Notes: a model not told the origin generated them from the letters alone. Numbered from the stretch's first letter, positions 38,373 through 47,168 are shown. The stretch is 64,000 nt of DNA from Sphingomonas sp. MA1305 (GCF_016107325.1 NZ_RCVT01000002.1:868001-932000); one strand, 5' to 3'. Made by a program: numbers and translations.

Positions 38373-38454
38373 GCGTGACAATTAGGGTGCCGCCACGGCT
38401 TTCCAAGCGGTGGAGCGGCTGGCGGGCAGCGGCGGCGGCGGATAAGGGACGGCG

Positions 38455-39501
38455 ATGACCGATCGCCTGACCATCCGCCGCCCCGACGACTGGCACGTCC
38501 ACCTGCGCGACGGCGCGATGCTGCAGGCGGTGGCGGGCGCGACGGCGCGCCAGTTCGCGCGTGCGATCATCATGCCGAACCTCACCCCACCGGTGACCGA
38601 CGTCGCCATGGCAGAGGCCTATCGCAGCCGGATCCTGGCGGCGGTGGGCGAGGAGGCGAGCTTCACGCCGCTGATGACCTGCTATCTCACCGACCACAGC
38701 GATCCGGCGGAGATCGCACGCGGCCATGGTGCGGGCGTGTTCACCGCGTGCAAGCTCTATCCGGCGCATGCGACGACCAATTCCGCGCACGGCGTCACCG
38801 ACATTCTGGCGCTCCGCCCGGTACTCGAGACGATGCAGCGGATCGGCATGCCGCTGCTCATCCATGGCGAGGTGACCGATCCGACGATCGACATCTTCGA
38901 CCGCGAGGCGGTGTTCCTCGAGCGCGTGCTGACGCCGCTGATCCGCGCCTATCCGGCGTTGAAGATCGTGCTGGAGCATATCACCACCGCCGAGGCGGCG
39001 GCCTTCGTCGCCGAGGCGGATCATCCGATCGCCGCGACGATCACGCCGCAGCATCTGATCATCAACCGCAACGCGATCTTCGACGGCGGCCTGCGCCCGC
39101 ACGCCTACTGCCTGCCGGTCGCCAAGCGCGAGGCGCATCGGCTGGCGGTGCGGCGGGCGGCGGTGTCGGGCAGCCCCCGCTTCTTCCTCGGCACCGACAG
39201 CGCGCCGCATGGCGTCGGCGCCAAGGAATCGGGCTGCGGCTGTGCCGGCATCTTCAACGCGCCCTTCGCGCTCGAGGCCTATCTGCAGGTGTTCGACGAG
39301 GAAGGGGCGATCGATCGGTTCGAGGGCTTCGCCGCCGAACATGGCGCGCGATTCTATGGCCTGCCGCTCAACGAGGGACGGGTCACGCTCGTGCGCGAAC
39401 CGGTGGAAGTGCCGGCGATGACCGGCACGGGCGAGACCGCGGTGGTGCCGTTCCTCGCCGGCAAGACCCTCGCCTGGCGGCTCGCCGACGCCGCGGCATG
39501 A
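38455..39501 (+). CDS. pyrC: Dihydroorotase (class II)
   Basis: This 348-residue zinc amidohydrolase closes carbamoyl aspartate to dihydroorotate in pyrimidine synthesis. The metal site DDWHVHLRDG is at residues 11-20, the carboxylated Lys in CKLYPAHATTNS near 100, later His in HGEVTD and LEHITT, and the catalytic Asp in GTDSAPH. Its length equals E. coli PyrC. Its stop abuts the stop of the convergent DUF1134 gene with no gap. Confidence 0.96.
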   Translation: MTDRLTIRRPDDWHVHLRDGAMLQAVAGATARQFARAIIMPNLTPPVTDVAMAEAYRSRILAAVGEEASFTPLMTCYLTDHSDPAEIARGHGAGVFTACKLYPAHATTNSAHGVTDILALRPVLETMQRIGMPLLIHGEVTDPTIDIFDREAVFLERVLTPLIRAYPALKIVLEHITTAEAAAFVAEADHPIAATITPQHLIINRNAIFDGGLRPHAYCLPVAKREAHRLAVRRAAVSGSPRFFLGTDSAPHGVGAKESGCGCAGIFNAPFALEAYLQVFDEEGAIDRFEGFAAEHGARFYGLPLNEGRVTLVREPVEVPAMTGTGETAVVPFLAGKTLAWRLADAAA

Positions 39502-40269
39502 TCAGAAGGGCAGCCACTTCGCCTTGTGGGTGATCTTCATATAGCCGACGTTGACGCCGGCGCGGTAGCCGACGCCGAGCCGGATCGGGATCAGCACGAT
39601 ATTGCCGCGGCGCAGATAGGTCGCGGCGAACCCGCCGACCAGATACAGCCGCCCCTCGGCCGCCGGGAAGCGCTTGAACAGATCTTCGGTGTCGTAAAGG
39701 TTGTAGACCAGCACGAACACCTTGTTGGCGTCGCCGCCGACATCGAAGCCGACCGACGGGCCGGTCCAATAGACCGGCATCTGGCCCTCGACCTTGTGCG
39801 TCATGATGCCGGAGCCGTAGCGCAGACCGACGACGAACGCGCCCGCGGCCTCGCGCCCGGCGATATAGGCGTTGGGGCGGCCCTGGTCCTTGAGCACCCG
39901 CTCCAGGATGCCGGCGAGGCCGGCGGCGCCCTTGCCGAACACCCCCTCGCCCGCGGCGAGCAGATCCTCGCGCGCATAGGTGGTGTCGGCCTGCTGCGCC
40001 GCCTCGGCGCGCGCCTGTTGCTGCGCATTGGCCGATTCGCCGGCATAGGCGGGCGGCGGCGCCGACTGCGCCTGGTCGAAGCCCGGCGCGGGCTGGGCCG
40101 GACTCGGCGCCGGCGTCGTCCGCTGCACCGTGCGCGGCTGGGCCGTGGCGCGGGGCGCGGGGGTGGCGAGATCGCCGTCGATCGCCCGATTGGGATCGAT
40201 CGTCGCGACCTGCGCGCTCGCCCCGGTGGTCAGCACCGCCGCCAGCGCCATGATACCGATCGCCCGCAT
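39502..40269 (-). CDS. DUF1134 domain secreted protein
   Basis: This 255-residue protein has a signal peptide (residues 1-19, ending GASA), a low-complexity Ala/Pro/Gln linker (25-95) and a C-terminal DUF1134 domain. Lines include EGVFGKGAAGLAGILERVL, AGAFVVGLRYGSGIMTHKVEG and GGDANKVFVLVYNL. Related to SYLF lipid-binding domains and probably periplasmic. ATG 40269 has GAGGGGG upstream. Function unknown. Confidence 0.88.
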   Translation of the reverse strand: MRAIGIMALAAVLTTGASAQVATIDPNRAIDGDLATPAPRATAQPRTVQRTTPAPSPAQPAPGFDQAQSAPPPAYAGESANAQQQARAEAAQQADTTYAREDLLAAGEGVFGKGAAGLAGILERVLKDQGRPNAYIAGREAAGAFVVGLRYGSGIMTHKVEGQMPVYWTGPSVGFDVGGDANKVFVLVYNLYDTEDLFKRFPAAEGRLYLVGGFAATYLRRGNIVLIPIRLGVGYRAGVNVGYMKITHKAKWLPF

Positions 40270-40434
40270 AACCCAACCCCCTCGCAACGCATTTACGCGC
40301 CCGGTTAACCACTCCTGCGCTTGCGCGGCAATGAACGATCGCGCGATGCGCCGCGATTTGCGGGCAACGGGGCGCAACGGGGCCATTGATCCCCCCTCGC
40401 ACCCTCGTTATAGCGCCACTCCTGCCGCCGGTCC

Positions 40435-40524
40435 GGAGACGTGGGTGAGTGGCTGAAACCAACGCTTTGCTAAAGCGTCATACGGGAAACCGTATCGAGG
40501 GTTCGAATCCCTCCGTCTCCGCCA
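40435..40524 (+). tRNA. tRNA-Ser (anticodon GCT)
   Basis: A 90-nt tRNA with a long variable arm (CATACGGGAAACCGTATCG) as in serine tRNAs. The acceptor GGAGACG pairs with CGTCTCC (40514-40520), and the anticodon loop TTGCTAA sits in stem CGCT/AGCG. CCA is encoded (40522-40524). Its 3' end is the attachment site of the island to the right. Confidence 0.96.
40511..40524 (+). other. attL (tRNA-Ser 3' end, 14 bp)
   Basis: CTCCGTCTCCGCCA, identical to 51586-51599. The repeat does not extend on either side. Heptamers ACTCACC (40568-40574 and 40582-40588) lie just inside. Confidence 0.75.
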
Positions 40525-40593
40525 ATCAAGCGAAAAAGTGAGGATTTTCTGCGGTTCTCGCAAAGTCACTCACCGCCAGCAACTCACCACTTC

Positions 40594-40908
40594 TTATTCA
40601 GCAGGTACGATGGGCGGGTCCGATTCGAGGATTATCCCCGCACCCGGTCCGGTGACCGCATAGTAAACCGGACGGTCCGTGAGGGCGGAGATGCGCCAGG
40701 ACGTTGCCTGACCGCTCACCGGGCTCGAGAAGCCCTGCGTTAGATCGACTGTAACCGGCGTACCCGGCTCGCCCCCATAGCGTGGCAACTGCCAGACGCT
40801 CGCGGCCTTCGCTGCGGTGGGTACCACCACAAGGACCGAGCCGGCCGGTACCAACTCCGACACGGTAGACGGCCAAGTGATCTTTTTCGCGTTCTTCATC
40901 TCGGGCAT
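40594..40908 (-). CDS. Hypothetical protein, last gene of island operon
   Basis: A 104-residue protein starting MPEMKNAKKITWPSTVSELV with a perfect AAGGAG 7 bases upstream of ATG 40908. It is rich in beta-strand residues (GSVLVVVPTAAKAASVWQL, ATSWRISALTDRPVYYAVTG), with no signal peptide or helix-rich region. Its small all-beta character would fit a structural or capsid-decorating role, but there is no recognisable family. It is 4 bp from the stop of the previous gene. Confidence 0.65.
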   Translation of the reverse strand: MPEMKNAKKITWPSTVSELVPAGSVLVVVPTAAKAASVWQLPRYGGEPGTPVTVDLTQGFSSPVSGQATSWRISALTDRPVYYAVTGPGAGIILESDPPIVPAE

Positions 40909-40912
40909 TGTT

Positions 40913-41308
40913 TCACTCCTTTTCCACCGACTTAAACCAATGAACCTCGTGCCGAAGTCCGACCCGCTCATAAATGTCCAGATTGTAACTGTATTCCTTA
41001 GCCACGAGCGCGCGAAGTTCCGGATTGTTCGGAGGCGGCACCTCGCCTTTGATAATGAATTCGGCAAGTGGAAGCCAATCACGAAACCGCTGCTGTCCCT
41101 CATGCGTCAGGAGTTCTTCAAACCTGTCGTCCGTGAACTTGCCAACCTTGGCGCCATAGATGAAGAAGGATGAAACACCGAGGTTGTAGGCGATAAGCCC
41201 CGAATCTTCACGGTATGGGCCTTCTGACGCTTCACTGTCGAACGTAAGAGTGCGTGCTTCGCTGTGATCGGCAACGATTGCTCTTTGTATGTCTCTCCAT
41301 GTTGTCAT
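40913..41308 (-). CDS. Hypothetical protein (131 aa) in island operon
   Basis: A soluble protein beginning MTTWRDIQRAIVADHSEART, with acidic and aromatic residues (NLGVSSFFIYGAKVGKF, LLTHEGQQRFRDWLPLAEF). No known domain. Overlaps the upstream gene by 4 bp (ATGA), so it is translated as part of an operon of small island genes. Confidence 0.65.
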   Translation of the reverse strand: MTTWRDIQRAIVADHSEARTLTFDSEASEGPYREDSGLIAYNLGVSSFFIYGAKVGKFTDDRFEELLTHEGQQRFRDWLPLAEFIIKGEVPPPNNPELRALVAKEYSYNLDIYERVGLRHEVHWFKSVEKE

Positions 41309-41625
41309 TGCGCGTTCTCCATCATGCGCTGATACTGTTCAGCGGCTTTGGCGATTGTTGTAGCTTCCGTGAGTTGCGGCACTGTGCCGAATACAGCGCG
41401 CCGAATAAGCAGCGGGCATTCCGGACCCGGCTCACCGTCCAGTAGCAGCGCGTACGCTTCGCCGTCCGAGTGCCGGGCGAGCCAAGCCGCCCTGTCGGCC
41501 CGCCATTCTCGAAACCGGCGCTGTTGCACGGGCGTAAGGGCCGCAACGCGTGCCTCTACGCTGTCCACCGGCCGGATAACGGCAGCGAGGGCGGCTAGGC
41601 GGCGACGGAGCGCGGCGCGGCTCAT
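41305..41625 (-). CDS. Hypothetical protein (106 aa) in island operon
   Basis: Arg/Ala-rich helical N-terminus (MSRAALRRRLAALAAVIRP) followed by QQRRFREWRADRAAWLARH and a C-terminal helix KAAEQYQRMMENAQ. The basic charge suggests nucleic-acid or protein contacts. It overlaps both neighbours by 4 bp. No family recognised. Confidence 0.65.
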   Translation of the reverse strand: MSRAALRRRLAALAAVIRPVDSVEARVAALTPVQQRRFREWRADRAAWLARHSDGEAYALLLDGEPGPECPLLIRRAVFGTVPQLTEATTIAKAAEQYQRMMENAQ

Positions 41626-42032
41626 TTCCTTACCGCTTGTTCCAATTCGTCCAGGCGGGCGCGCAAGTCGTCAATTTCGGCCACGTCGCGCAGCTTGGCG
41701 AGTGCGGTAGCAATGTCCTTCGCTTCACCGCTGGTAATCTCGCCGCTGGCAAGGCTGTCGGCGACGGCGAGCGGGTCCGCGCTGTCCAACTCGACCGGCC
41801 TACCGCGCGGCAGGATGCGGTCCAGCGCATAAGCGATTGCCGTCATGTCACCCGCTGCGATCCGGAGACGGAGCGCGTGAACTGCCTCACCCGCTAGGTT
41901 CTGAACGGCGTGAAGCGTGTCGCGGGACAGCTTGTTCTTGCTGCCGACGCGCCGGCCGGGATTACCGGGGCCGAAACGTCCGAGCGCATCGCGACTGTCC
42001 GTTGATGTACGGGGATCAGCGGGCGGGTTCAT
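41622..42032 (-). CDS. DUF5681-like protein in island operon
   Basis: A 136-residue protein with the line GRFGPGNPGRRVGSKNKLS near the start, the pattern of DUF5681 proteins found beside phage terminase genes. An all-helical body follows (HAVQNLAGEAVHALRLRIAA, AKDIATALAKLRDVAEI) and a short coiled coil at the end. The function of the family is unknown. ATG 42032 overlaps the stop of the 40-residue membrane protein upstream. Confidence 0.7.
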   Translation of the reverse strand: MNPPADPRTSTDSRDALGRFGPGNPGRRVGSKNKLSRDTLHAVQNLAGEAVHALRLRIAAGDMTAIAYALDRILPRGRPVELDSADPLAVADSLASGEITSGEAKDIATALAKLRDVAEIDDLRARLDELEQAVRK

Positions 42033-42151
42033 CGGACTGCCGCCCTGATCGCCTGTTCCACCGCATACCATACCACGCCCACAGTGCAGGCGATCGGTGA
42101 GGCGATCGCGTATCGCTTCCAGATGCTCGTGGGGAAGCGGCGACTAGACAT
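42029..42151 (-). CDS. Small single-helix membrane protein (40 aa)
   Basis: Reads MSSRRFPTSIWKRYAIASPI and continues to form one membrane helix (about residues 14-33) with a basic N-terminus. Its stop overlaps the start of the DUF5681 gene (ATGA) and its start overlaps the end of the gene before, so it sits in a run of coupled genes. Size and topology resemble phage holin-like or toxin-like peptides, but that is only a guess. Confidence 0.6.
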   Translation of the reverse strand: MSSRRFPTSIWKRYAIASPIACTVGVVWYAVEQAIRAAVR

Positions 42152-42374
42152 AAGACACCTGCGCGCCGTGACGTGCCGCCCAAGCCGCGATGGCGGAAGT
42201 TGAGGTCCAAGCCGTACCAGCGCGCCGGGTGGATTGAGGGAAGCCGTGTTTACGACGCCAGCCGGAGATTAGCGCACGTGATGCATTGCCGAGCGCCGCA
42301 ACGAGCGTAGGGGCGTCCACCTCAGGCACGGCCGGTAAGATCACATGGCCGGGTAGCTGTGGAGCGGCTTTCAT
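42144..42374 (-). CDS. Putative helix-turn-helix DNA-binding protein in island operon
   Basis: A 76-residue protein with LGNASRALISGWRRKHGFPQ followed by a wing-like segment and a helix AIAAWAARHGA. The pattern S-x-W-R-x-x-G-F-P is seen in small winged helices of phage terminase small subunits and excisionase-like proteins. It overlaps the genes on both sides (8 and 4 bp). Confidence 0.6.
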   Translation of the reverse strand: MKAAPQLPGHVILPAVPEVDAPTLVAALGNASRALISGWRRKHGFPQSTRRAGTAWTSTSAIAAWAARHGAQVSYV

Positions 42375-43135
42375 GCCGCCGCTCCCGTCAGTGCTGCGAA
42401 TGCCCTGTCCTGATCCACGCCGCCCGCGACTGCGACGAAGTGGATGGCTTCGCGAAGCATGTTCCGGGTCAGGTCGATCGTCTCTGACCGCTGGCGATGC
42501 GTTGCAAGAGCGGCATCTGCGGCCCGTTCAGCAGCGGCAGCGTCCGGCCCGTGCGCCAGGGGATCGTTTGCATCGGGCTTGAGGGCGTAATCAGCCTGAA
42601 GGCCGGATTTCTGGATATGGGCGAGCCGCATGGCTCGATCCCGCGCCATGTCGACAAACTGCGACGGGAAGCCGTCCGGCAATTCCAGGATGGCCTGAAG
42701 GCGCAGGAGGTCCGCACTGTTAATTGCTGTCGGCAGCGTCGCATGATCCAGCGTCCGCAGCACCCCGCGATGTTCCGCGCGGATGGCAACGCTGGCGGTA
42801 TCGTTCGGGGTCTCAAGTAGACGTGCTTCTGCCGCACGTCGGGCTTGGTCCTCCTTGATTGCGGCAGCTTGGACCGCGCGGAATGGTCCGGCCAGGACAG
42901 CAGATGCTGTTGAGAGAAGGTGAGCGTTCAGCGCCTCCGGCAGCAGTCGGCCCGCCTGCGTCATTGCGTCACGGCTAAAGCCGGCAACGGCTTCCCCGAA
43001 AGCGATGGTCTGCGGTCCGATAGCAGTATTGGCCTTCACCGGAGCGGTGATCGCAAGGACTGCCGAGCGACCAGCATTGTCAATCATGCTTATGTCGCCG
43101 GCCTCGGTGTTCTGGCTGCTAATCGTAAGTACCAT
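42371..43135 (-). CDS. Hypothetical protein (254 aa), first gene of island operon
   Basis: Starts at ATG 43135 with AGGAGG 6 bases upstream. The N-terminus is MVLTISSQNTEAGDISMIDN, then long Ala-rich helices (AAAIKEDQARRAAEARLLET, RAADAALATHRQRSETIDLT) to the end. No known domain. Being the first of seven tightly packed genes and well expressed by its Shine-Dalgarno, it may be the main structural or regulatory product of the module. Confidence 0.65.
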   Translation of the reverse strand: MVLTISSQNTEAGDISMIDNAGRSAVLAITAPVKANTAIGPQTIAFGEAVAGFSRDAMTQAGRLLPEALNAHLLSTASAVLAGPFRAVQAAAIKEDQARRAAEARLLETPNDTASVAIRAEHRGVLRTLDHATLPTAINSADLLRLQAILELPDGFPSQFVDMARDRAMRLAHIQKSGLQADYALKPDANDPLAHGPDAAAAERAADAALATHRQRSETIDLTRNMLREAIHFVAVAGGVDQDRAFAALTGAAA

Positions 43136-43398
43136 GTCATGCCTCCTAGTCGAATATTGACTTAGGATCGGCACCAAATGGCCTCTCGTCAAGTACTCAG
43201 TCAGAAACCAACAGTACATTCATCAAGAGTGTAACTTACCGTGTACTATACCGTGGACAAAACTTCTGCGATAACCTTTAATCTCACAAACGGTGAGCGC
43301 GATTGGTGAGCAACTTTGCGCGACGCCTGAAAAGCGGTTTGCGCACAACACGCTACGTTGCACGCACGGCGGAGGACGGCTCCGCTTACCGATTTCGC
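43136..43398. other. Intergenic region upstream of the island operon
   Basis: 263 bp of lower-GC sequence between the 526-aa gene and the seven-gene operon. It should hold the operon promoter (TGTACT/TACCGTG stretches near 43240). No gene or repeat was recognised. Confidence 0.4.
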
Positions 43399-44979
43399 TC
43401 AAAATTTTGCTTGAAAAGTCCTTGCTTGCTGAGTCCCGGTGATCATGTCGCCTTCGTCCACATACACGGTCCCTGTAGGGGCGCGTTCAAGAAGCTGCTT
43501 GAACCGGCGGCGTATCGCGCGGGTGTGCTGCGATAATGCTCCCTTTTTTGCCCATCGGTCGATTATCTCGGGGGAGCCGAATACTGCTACACGTTCACTT
43601 TCAGATGCGGAGTAGCTCGTAATGGACTGTCTATAGAACGCTGCGAAAGTACTATCGCCGACCTGAGCGTAAGCATACCCTAACAACTGAGTTAGTTCAC
43701 CTCGAACCGGCTGATTGTCTGGCCCTTCTAGCCGCAACGTTGCCTCTCCCGGCGTTACACATTTCGCAAAATGCTCTATGCTTGCTCCGCATTCAGCCAA
43801 CTGCCCGATCGAAACTAGCGGTTTATCACTCCGCCGGCAGCAAATCATGAGTGCCTTGAGCACCTCTGAACACCACGTCAGAAACTCAACATCGACTGAT
43901 GCTCTATCTATGTTGAACGAGCCAGTGTCCCAATCGCTGTCGTCCACAGTGAGGACAATGCGTAAGCTATCCTGCTGAAGCAGCAGAATAAGATCAACGA
44001 TATCTAAAATAGACCGAATTTCGCCCACTTCAGGTGCGCTTAGGCTATAATTCATCTTGAACAGGCCGCTATCGTACATGCGTCCTGTAACATGCGAACT
44101 GGTGTATGATCCGACTAGGCTCGGCGATCCGAACGAACCCGGCATTTTGAACCAACGCGTTTCGCCGTTCATGACAATAGTTCGGCCGTCTCCGGATGTG
44201 AACTTTAGAGCAGACTTCCGAGGGTTCACGCGCATTGAAAAGTGAGCGGGCTCACCAGCGACGATGGGCATCCTGGCCGGAATGCCGAAGCGAGCTTCTT
44301 TAAGTTCTACCCAGGACGGATTGAACGTCGGGTTTAGCCCTACGGCGTGTTCAACGAACGCCTCGGCATGTGCGGACGGGAACTTGATCGAACCTACTAG
44401 GCTTCCTTGATCGTATCCTACCGTCTCGTGTACGCGAAGTTTGTTGCGAGAATAGACGGCCGGCTCATCGACGCATGTACGGATAATCCAAGGTATAAGA
44501 TCATCCGTGTGGCAATCGTCGGGCACCATGGGGATCACAAGTTCAATGCGGTGAGGCTCTAGTCCGTCTCGATCGGCTTCTCTCGCGCGCTTAAGGGTGC
44601 GCTCGACTAGTTGGTCGTCGAAATGGCGACCATAAACGCTGACAGTCTGTCCGCCTTTGTCGAGAGCGTAGAGGACGATGAAGCAGGGATCGACAGACTC
44701 TGCGAAGCGGAGTGCATTCGAGAGCGTCACACGGCCAGCCGGCTTCCGGTGATCGGAGATCGTGGATTTGACTTGTATACGTGCTGTTCTCGCCGTCAGC
44801 TGACGATCTAGCGGGGCATTCGGGACCGACGGAACGTCCCATTCCACCAAGAAATCCCACCCTCTTCTATCTCGGCGTGGAGGGTTGATGGCGGCACCGG
44901 TTCCGCTTCCGCTTTGCTGAAAAGTGTCCTCCGCCCATTCGTCAAACTTCTCCAGTGAATATGGTGCTGCGATCGTCAT
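43399..44979 (-). CDS. Unknown 526-aa protein with restriction-like (DUF4365-type) N-terminal domain
   Basis: The first 170 residues contain GWDFLVEWDV (D42, E46) and, 23 residues later, ARIQVKST (Q69, K71), a D...(E/Q)xK arrangement as in PD-(D/E)XK nucleases of the DUF4365 group. DPCFIVLYALDKGGQTVSVY follows, typical of that fold. The remaining 350 residues are of mixed alpha/beta type and match nothing I know. No clear Shine-Dalgarno. A nuclease-domain protein in an integrated island is a candidate defence gene; activity is unproven. Confidence 0.7.
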   Translation of the reverse strand: MTIAAPYSLEKFDEWAEDTFQQSGSGTGAAINPPRRDRRGWDFLVEWDVPSVPNAPLDRQLTARTARIQVKSTISDHRKPAGRVTLSNALRFAESVDPCFIVLYALDKGGQTVSVYGRHFDDQLVERTLKRAREADRDGLEPHRIELVIPMVPDDCHTDDLIPWIIRTCVDEPAVYSRNKLRVHETVGYDQGSLVGSIKFPSAHAEAFVEHAVGLNPTFNPSWVELKEARFGIPARMPIVAGEPAHFSMRVNPRKSALKFTSGDGRTIVMNGETRWFKMPGSFGSPSLVGSYTSSHVTGRMYDSGLFKMNYSLSAPEVGEIRSILDIVDLILLLQQDSLRIVLTVDDSDWDTGSFNIDRASVDVEFLTWCSEVLKALMICCRRSDKPLVSIGQLAECGASIEHFAKCVTPGEATLRLEGPDNQPVRGELTQLLGYAYAQVGDSTFAAFYRQSITSYSASESERVAVFGSPEIIDRWAKKGALSQHTRAIRRRFKQLLERAPTGTVYVDEGDMITGTQQARTFQAKF

Positions 44980-45067
44980 GCGCGCAGGAAGAATGGAGGA
45001 TGACTTAAGTCAAGTAGGGCTTCAGTCCATAACGGCAGCATAAGTGAGGTGTGGTGCGCCCTTGCGC

Positions 45068-45194
45068 GCACACACACCCTTGGGGGTTATAGGGGGGTGT
45101 GTGCGGGGGTGGTTTGCGGACGGTTTGTGTGGGGTTTGTGCAGGTCTGTGTGGCCCGCTAATTAGCGCTAATTAAGCCCGTCCGACGCTAATTA
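45068..45194. other. Candidate replication origin: hairpin plus GCTAATTA iterons
   Basis: A hairpin (CACACACCC at 45071-45079, GGGTGTGTG at 45095-45103) is followed by G/T-rich repeats and three direct copies of GCTAATTA at 45157, 45167 and 45187, spaced 10 and 20 bp. A near copy, GCTAATTT, is at 45250. It lies directly 3' of the primase-helicase gene. Such phased repeats next to a replication gene suggest an origin used after excision. Confidence 0.45.
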
Positions 45195-47168
45195 ACGGCA
45201 AACACCGATTACCGTCCGATCCCGCCCGTTCTCCCGTATTTGCTGAAGCGCTAATTTTCCGTCAGCGAGCAGGCGCTCCATCGCGCCCTTAAGCGCTCTC
45301 TTTGTGCAGCCCTCGGCATCGGGCATCCCGCTAAGTTCCTTCGGTGCATGCAAGGTGCTGAACCTGCGGCCCTGTGCCTCATTACGTTCGATCAGCGTCA
45401 GGAACACGCGATCGGCCTTGGCATGCACGTCCGCGCTTGCGGCCTGCGTGTCCGCGACGAACACACCAGAGCGCCAGGTCATCGCGATTTCAGCGCCGAT
45501 CCGCCCATAATTGCTTTTCATCACCTTGAGCCGGCGGGCGTCAGGGTCCGCCTCATAGCCTTCAGACACGATCCTCTCGAAGTAGAGCCGGGAACGAACG
45601 CTGTTGTTCCAGGCCGTAGAGCCGCTGGCCCCTGTGCCGGTCGCAATGCCGGTCAGTGACGGATGGGCGAGCAACAGCACTGCGCAATGGTGGCGGATCG
45701 CCAACCCGCGCAGCAGGCCGATGAATTGCCGGGCTTGGGCTCGGTCGTTCTCGTTGCCGGGAAAAAGGTCCGCCAGGGTGTCGAGGACGACAAGGGCCGG
45801 CTTATCGGCAGCGATTTGTGCGTCCAGCGCCCGATACAGGTCGGTCGGTACAAGCGTGCCGTTACGCTCTGCCAAGGCGAGCAACGCGTCACAGCCCGCA
45901 AGGCTCGCCAGCCTTAAACGCCCAAGGTCAGCCATGCTGCTACCGCTATGAGCGGCGATAGCGGCAATGCGGCGATGCAATTCGTCCCTGTCATCCTCTG
46001 CGGAAAGGTAGAGGGCTGGACCAGATTTCGGGACCCGGTTGAGCCAAAACTGACCACAGGCAACGCTAAGTGCGAGTTGCAATGCGATCAGGCTCTTTCC
46101 GGTGCCGCCATCGCCGCCGAGCATCGTGACAGTCGATAGTGGCACCACATCCGGGACAAGCCATTCACGGGGCGGGATCGGTCCCGACAGGTCGGATGCT
46201 GCAAACCAGATGGCAGGTGGCGGGGAGGCAGGCAGGGGGGTCGCGCTCGCGCCCGGCGGCACCTGATAGCCGGTCGGACTGAAGCCCTGCACGAGCGCCT
46301 GTTCATGGGCGCTGAGGTTGCCACTCCGTAGCGCCTGACCCTGCAAATATGACCAGCCTAGTGAGGTTCCGCGATCCAGCGAGCGCCAAAGCTTCGCGTT
46401 GTCCGCTAAGTCGTTCTTCGGGTAGTTCGCGCACCACATTTCCCATGTGGCACGCGCCTGATCGTCAGGAATAAGGCCGGTGACAGACTGCCGGTACGCC
46501 GAAGTGATGTTCCGCCAAGTGTCATAGTCGTCGGGGTTGTCGGTTCCGTTGAGCGCCGCCGTGGCAATCTCGAACGAAGGCGCAGGGTTGGTGCCGAGCG
46601 CTAACCGCTCTCCCGTCCGCCCGGCGGCAAACAACCACATCGGAGCAGGTGCTAGCGGCAGCGCGGGATTCCACGTCCCATAATCAACGATGAATGTTCC
46701 ATCGCCGCGACGATCCAGGCCGATGCCGAGCGGAGCGGACGAAAGCGGCTGTTCGGTGAGCGAGCGATACAGGTAGTGCCATCCGCCGCTTGGTGTGGCC
46801 TGCCACTGCGTTTCTGGTGGATGGTGGCCCATGCTGGCGAGCGTCGCCGCACCGTCCTTGCCGTTCTTCCGATCAACGTCGAGAGCGTAGAGCCCGCCGG
46901 AGGCGCTGCCTGTGGCGATCCCGACCGAAGCGTCAGGAAAGCGCGCCCAAAGCTTGCCGATCGCAGCAGTGTCGCATGACGCAAGCTTCACACCGCCTTC
47001 GCTGCTACCCGGTTCCGAAATACCGAGAGCGGCCGCAACGTCTCGATCGGCATAGGGAGCTTTTGAGCCGTCCGGGCGAACCGGGAGGACTGCGAACCCA
47101 TGCTGCGCAAGCTGTAGAGCACGCGCGAGTCGGGAATTGCCGGTGTCTGCCGGCAGGCTTATATTCAT
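45192..47168 (-). CDS. Bifunctional prim-pol / RecA-like helicase replication protein
   Basis: This 658-residue protein has an N-terminal prim-pol domain (about 10-200; AQHGFAVLPVRPDGSKAPY, the DVD metal motif in LYALDVDRKNG, SGGWHYLYR). A RepA/RecA-like ATPase follows with Walker A GGDGGTGKS near residue 355 and LVVLDTLADLFPGNENDRAQ. The C-terminal segment (590-658) looks like a winged helix. It probably starts DNA replication of the excised island. Such genes are the hallmark of P4-like satellites and integrative islands. Confidence 0.88.
   Translation of the reverse strand: MNISLPADTGNSRLARALQLAQHGFAVLPVRPDGSKAPYADRDVAAALGISEPGSSEGGVKLASCDTAAIGKLWARFPDASVGIATGSASGGLYALDVDRKNGKDGAATLASMGHHPPETQWQATPSGGWHYLYRSLTEQPLSSAPLGIGLDRRGDGTFIVDYGTWNPALPLAPAPMWLFAAGRTGERLALGTNPAPSFEIATAALNGTDNPDDYDTWRNITSAYRQSVTGLIPDDQARATWEMWCANYPKNDLADNAKLWRSLDRGTSLGWSYLQGQALRSGNLSAHEQALVQGFSPTGYQVPPGASATPLPASPPPAIWFAASDLSGPIPPREWLVPDVVPLSTVTMLGGDGGTGKSLIALQLALSVACGQFWLNRVPKSGPALYLSAEDDRDELHRRIAAIAAHSGSSMADLGRLRLASLAGCDALLALAERNGTLVPTDLYRALDAQIAADKPALVVLDTLADLFPGNENDRAQARQFIGLLRGLAIRHHCAVLLLAHPSLTGIATGTGASGSTAWNNSVRSRLYFERIVSEGYEADPDARRLKVMKSNYGRIGAEIAMTWRSGVFVADTQAASADVHAKADRVFLTLIERNEAQGRRFSTLHAPKELSGMPDAEGCTKRALKGAMERLLADGKLALQQIRENGRDRTVIGVCR

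Noticed and set aside
45157..45257. GCTAATTA repeats as a CRISPR array
   Set aside because: Repeats are 8 bp with 2-12 bp spacing and no cas genes, so iteron-like rather than CRISPR.
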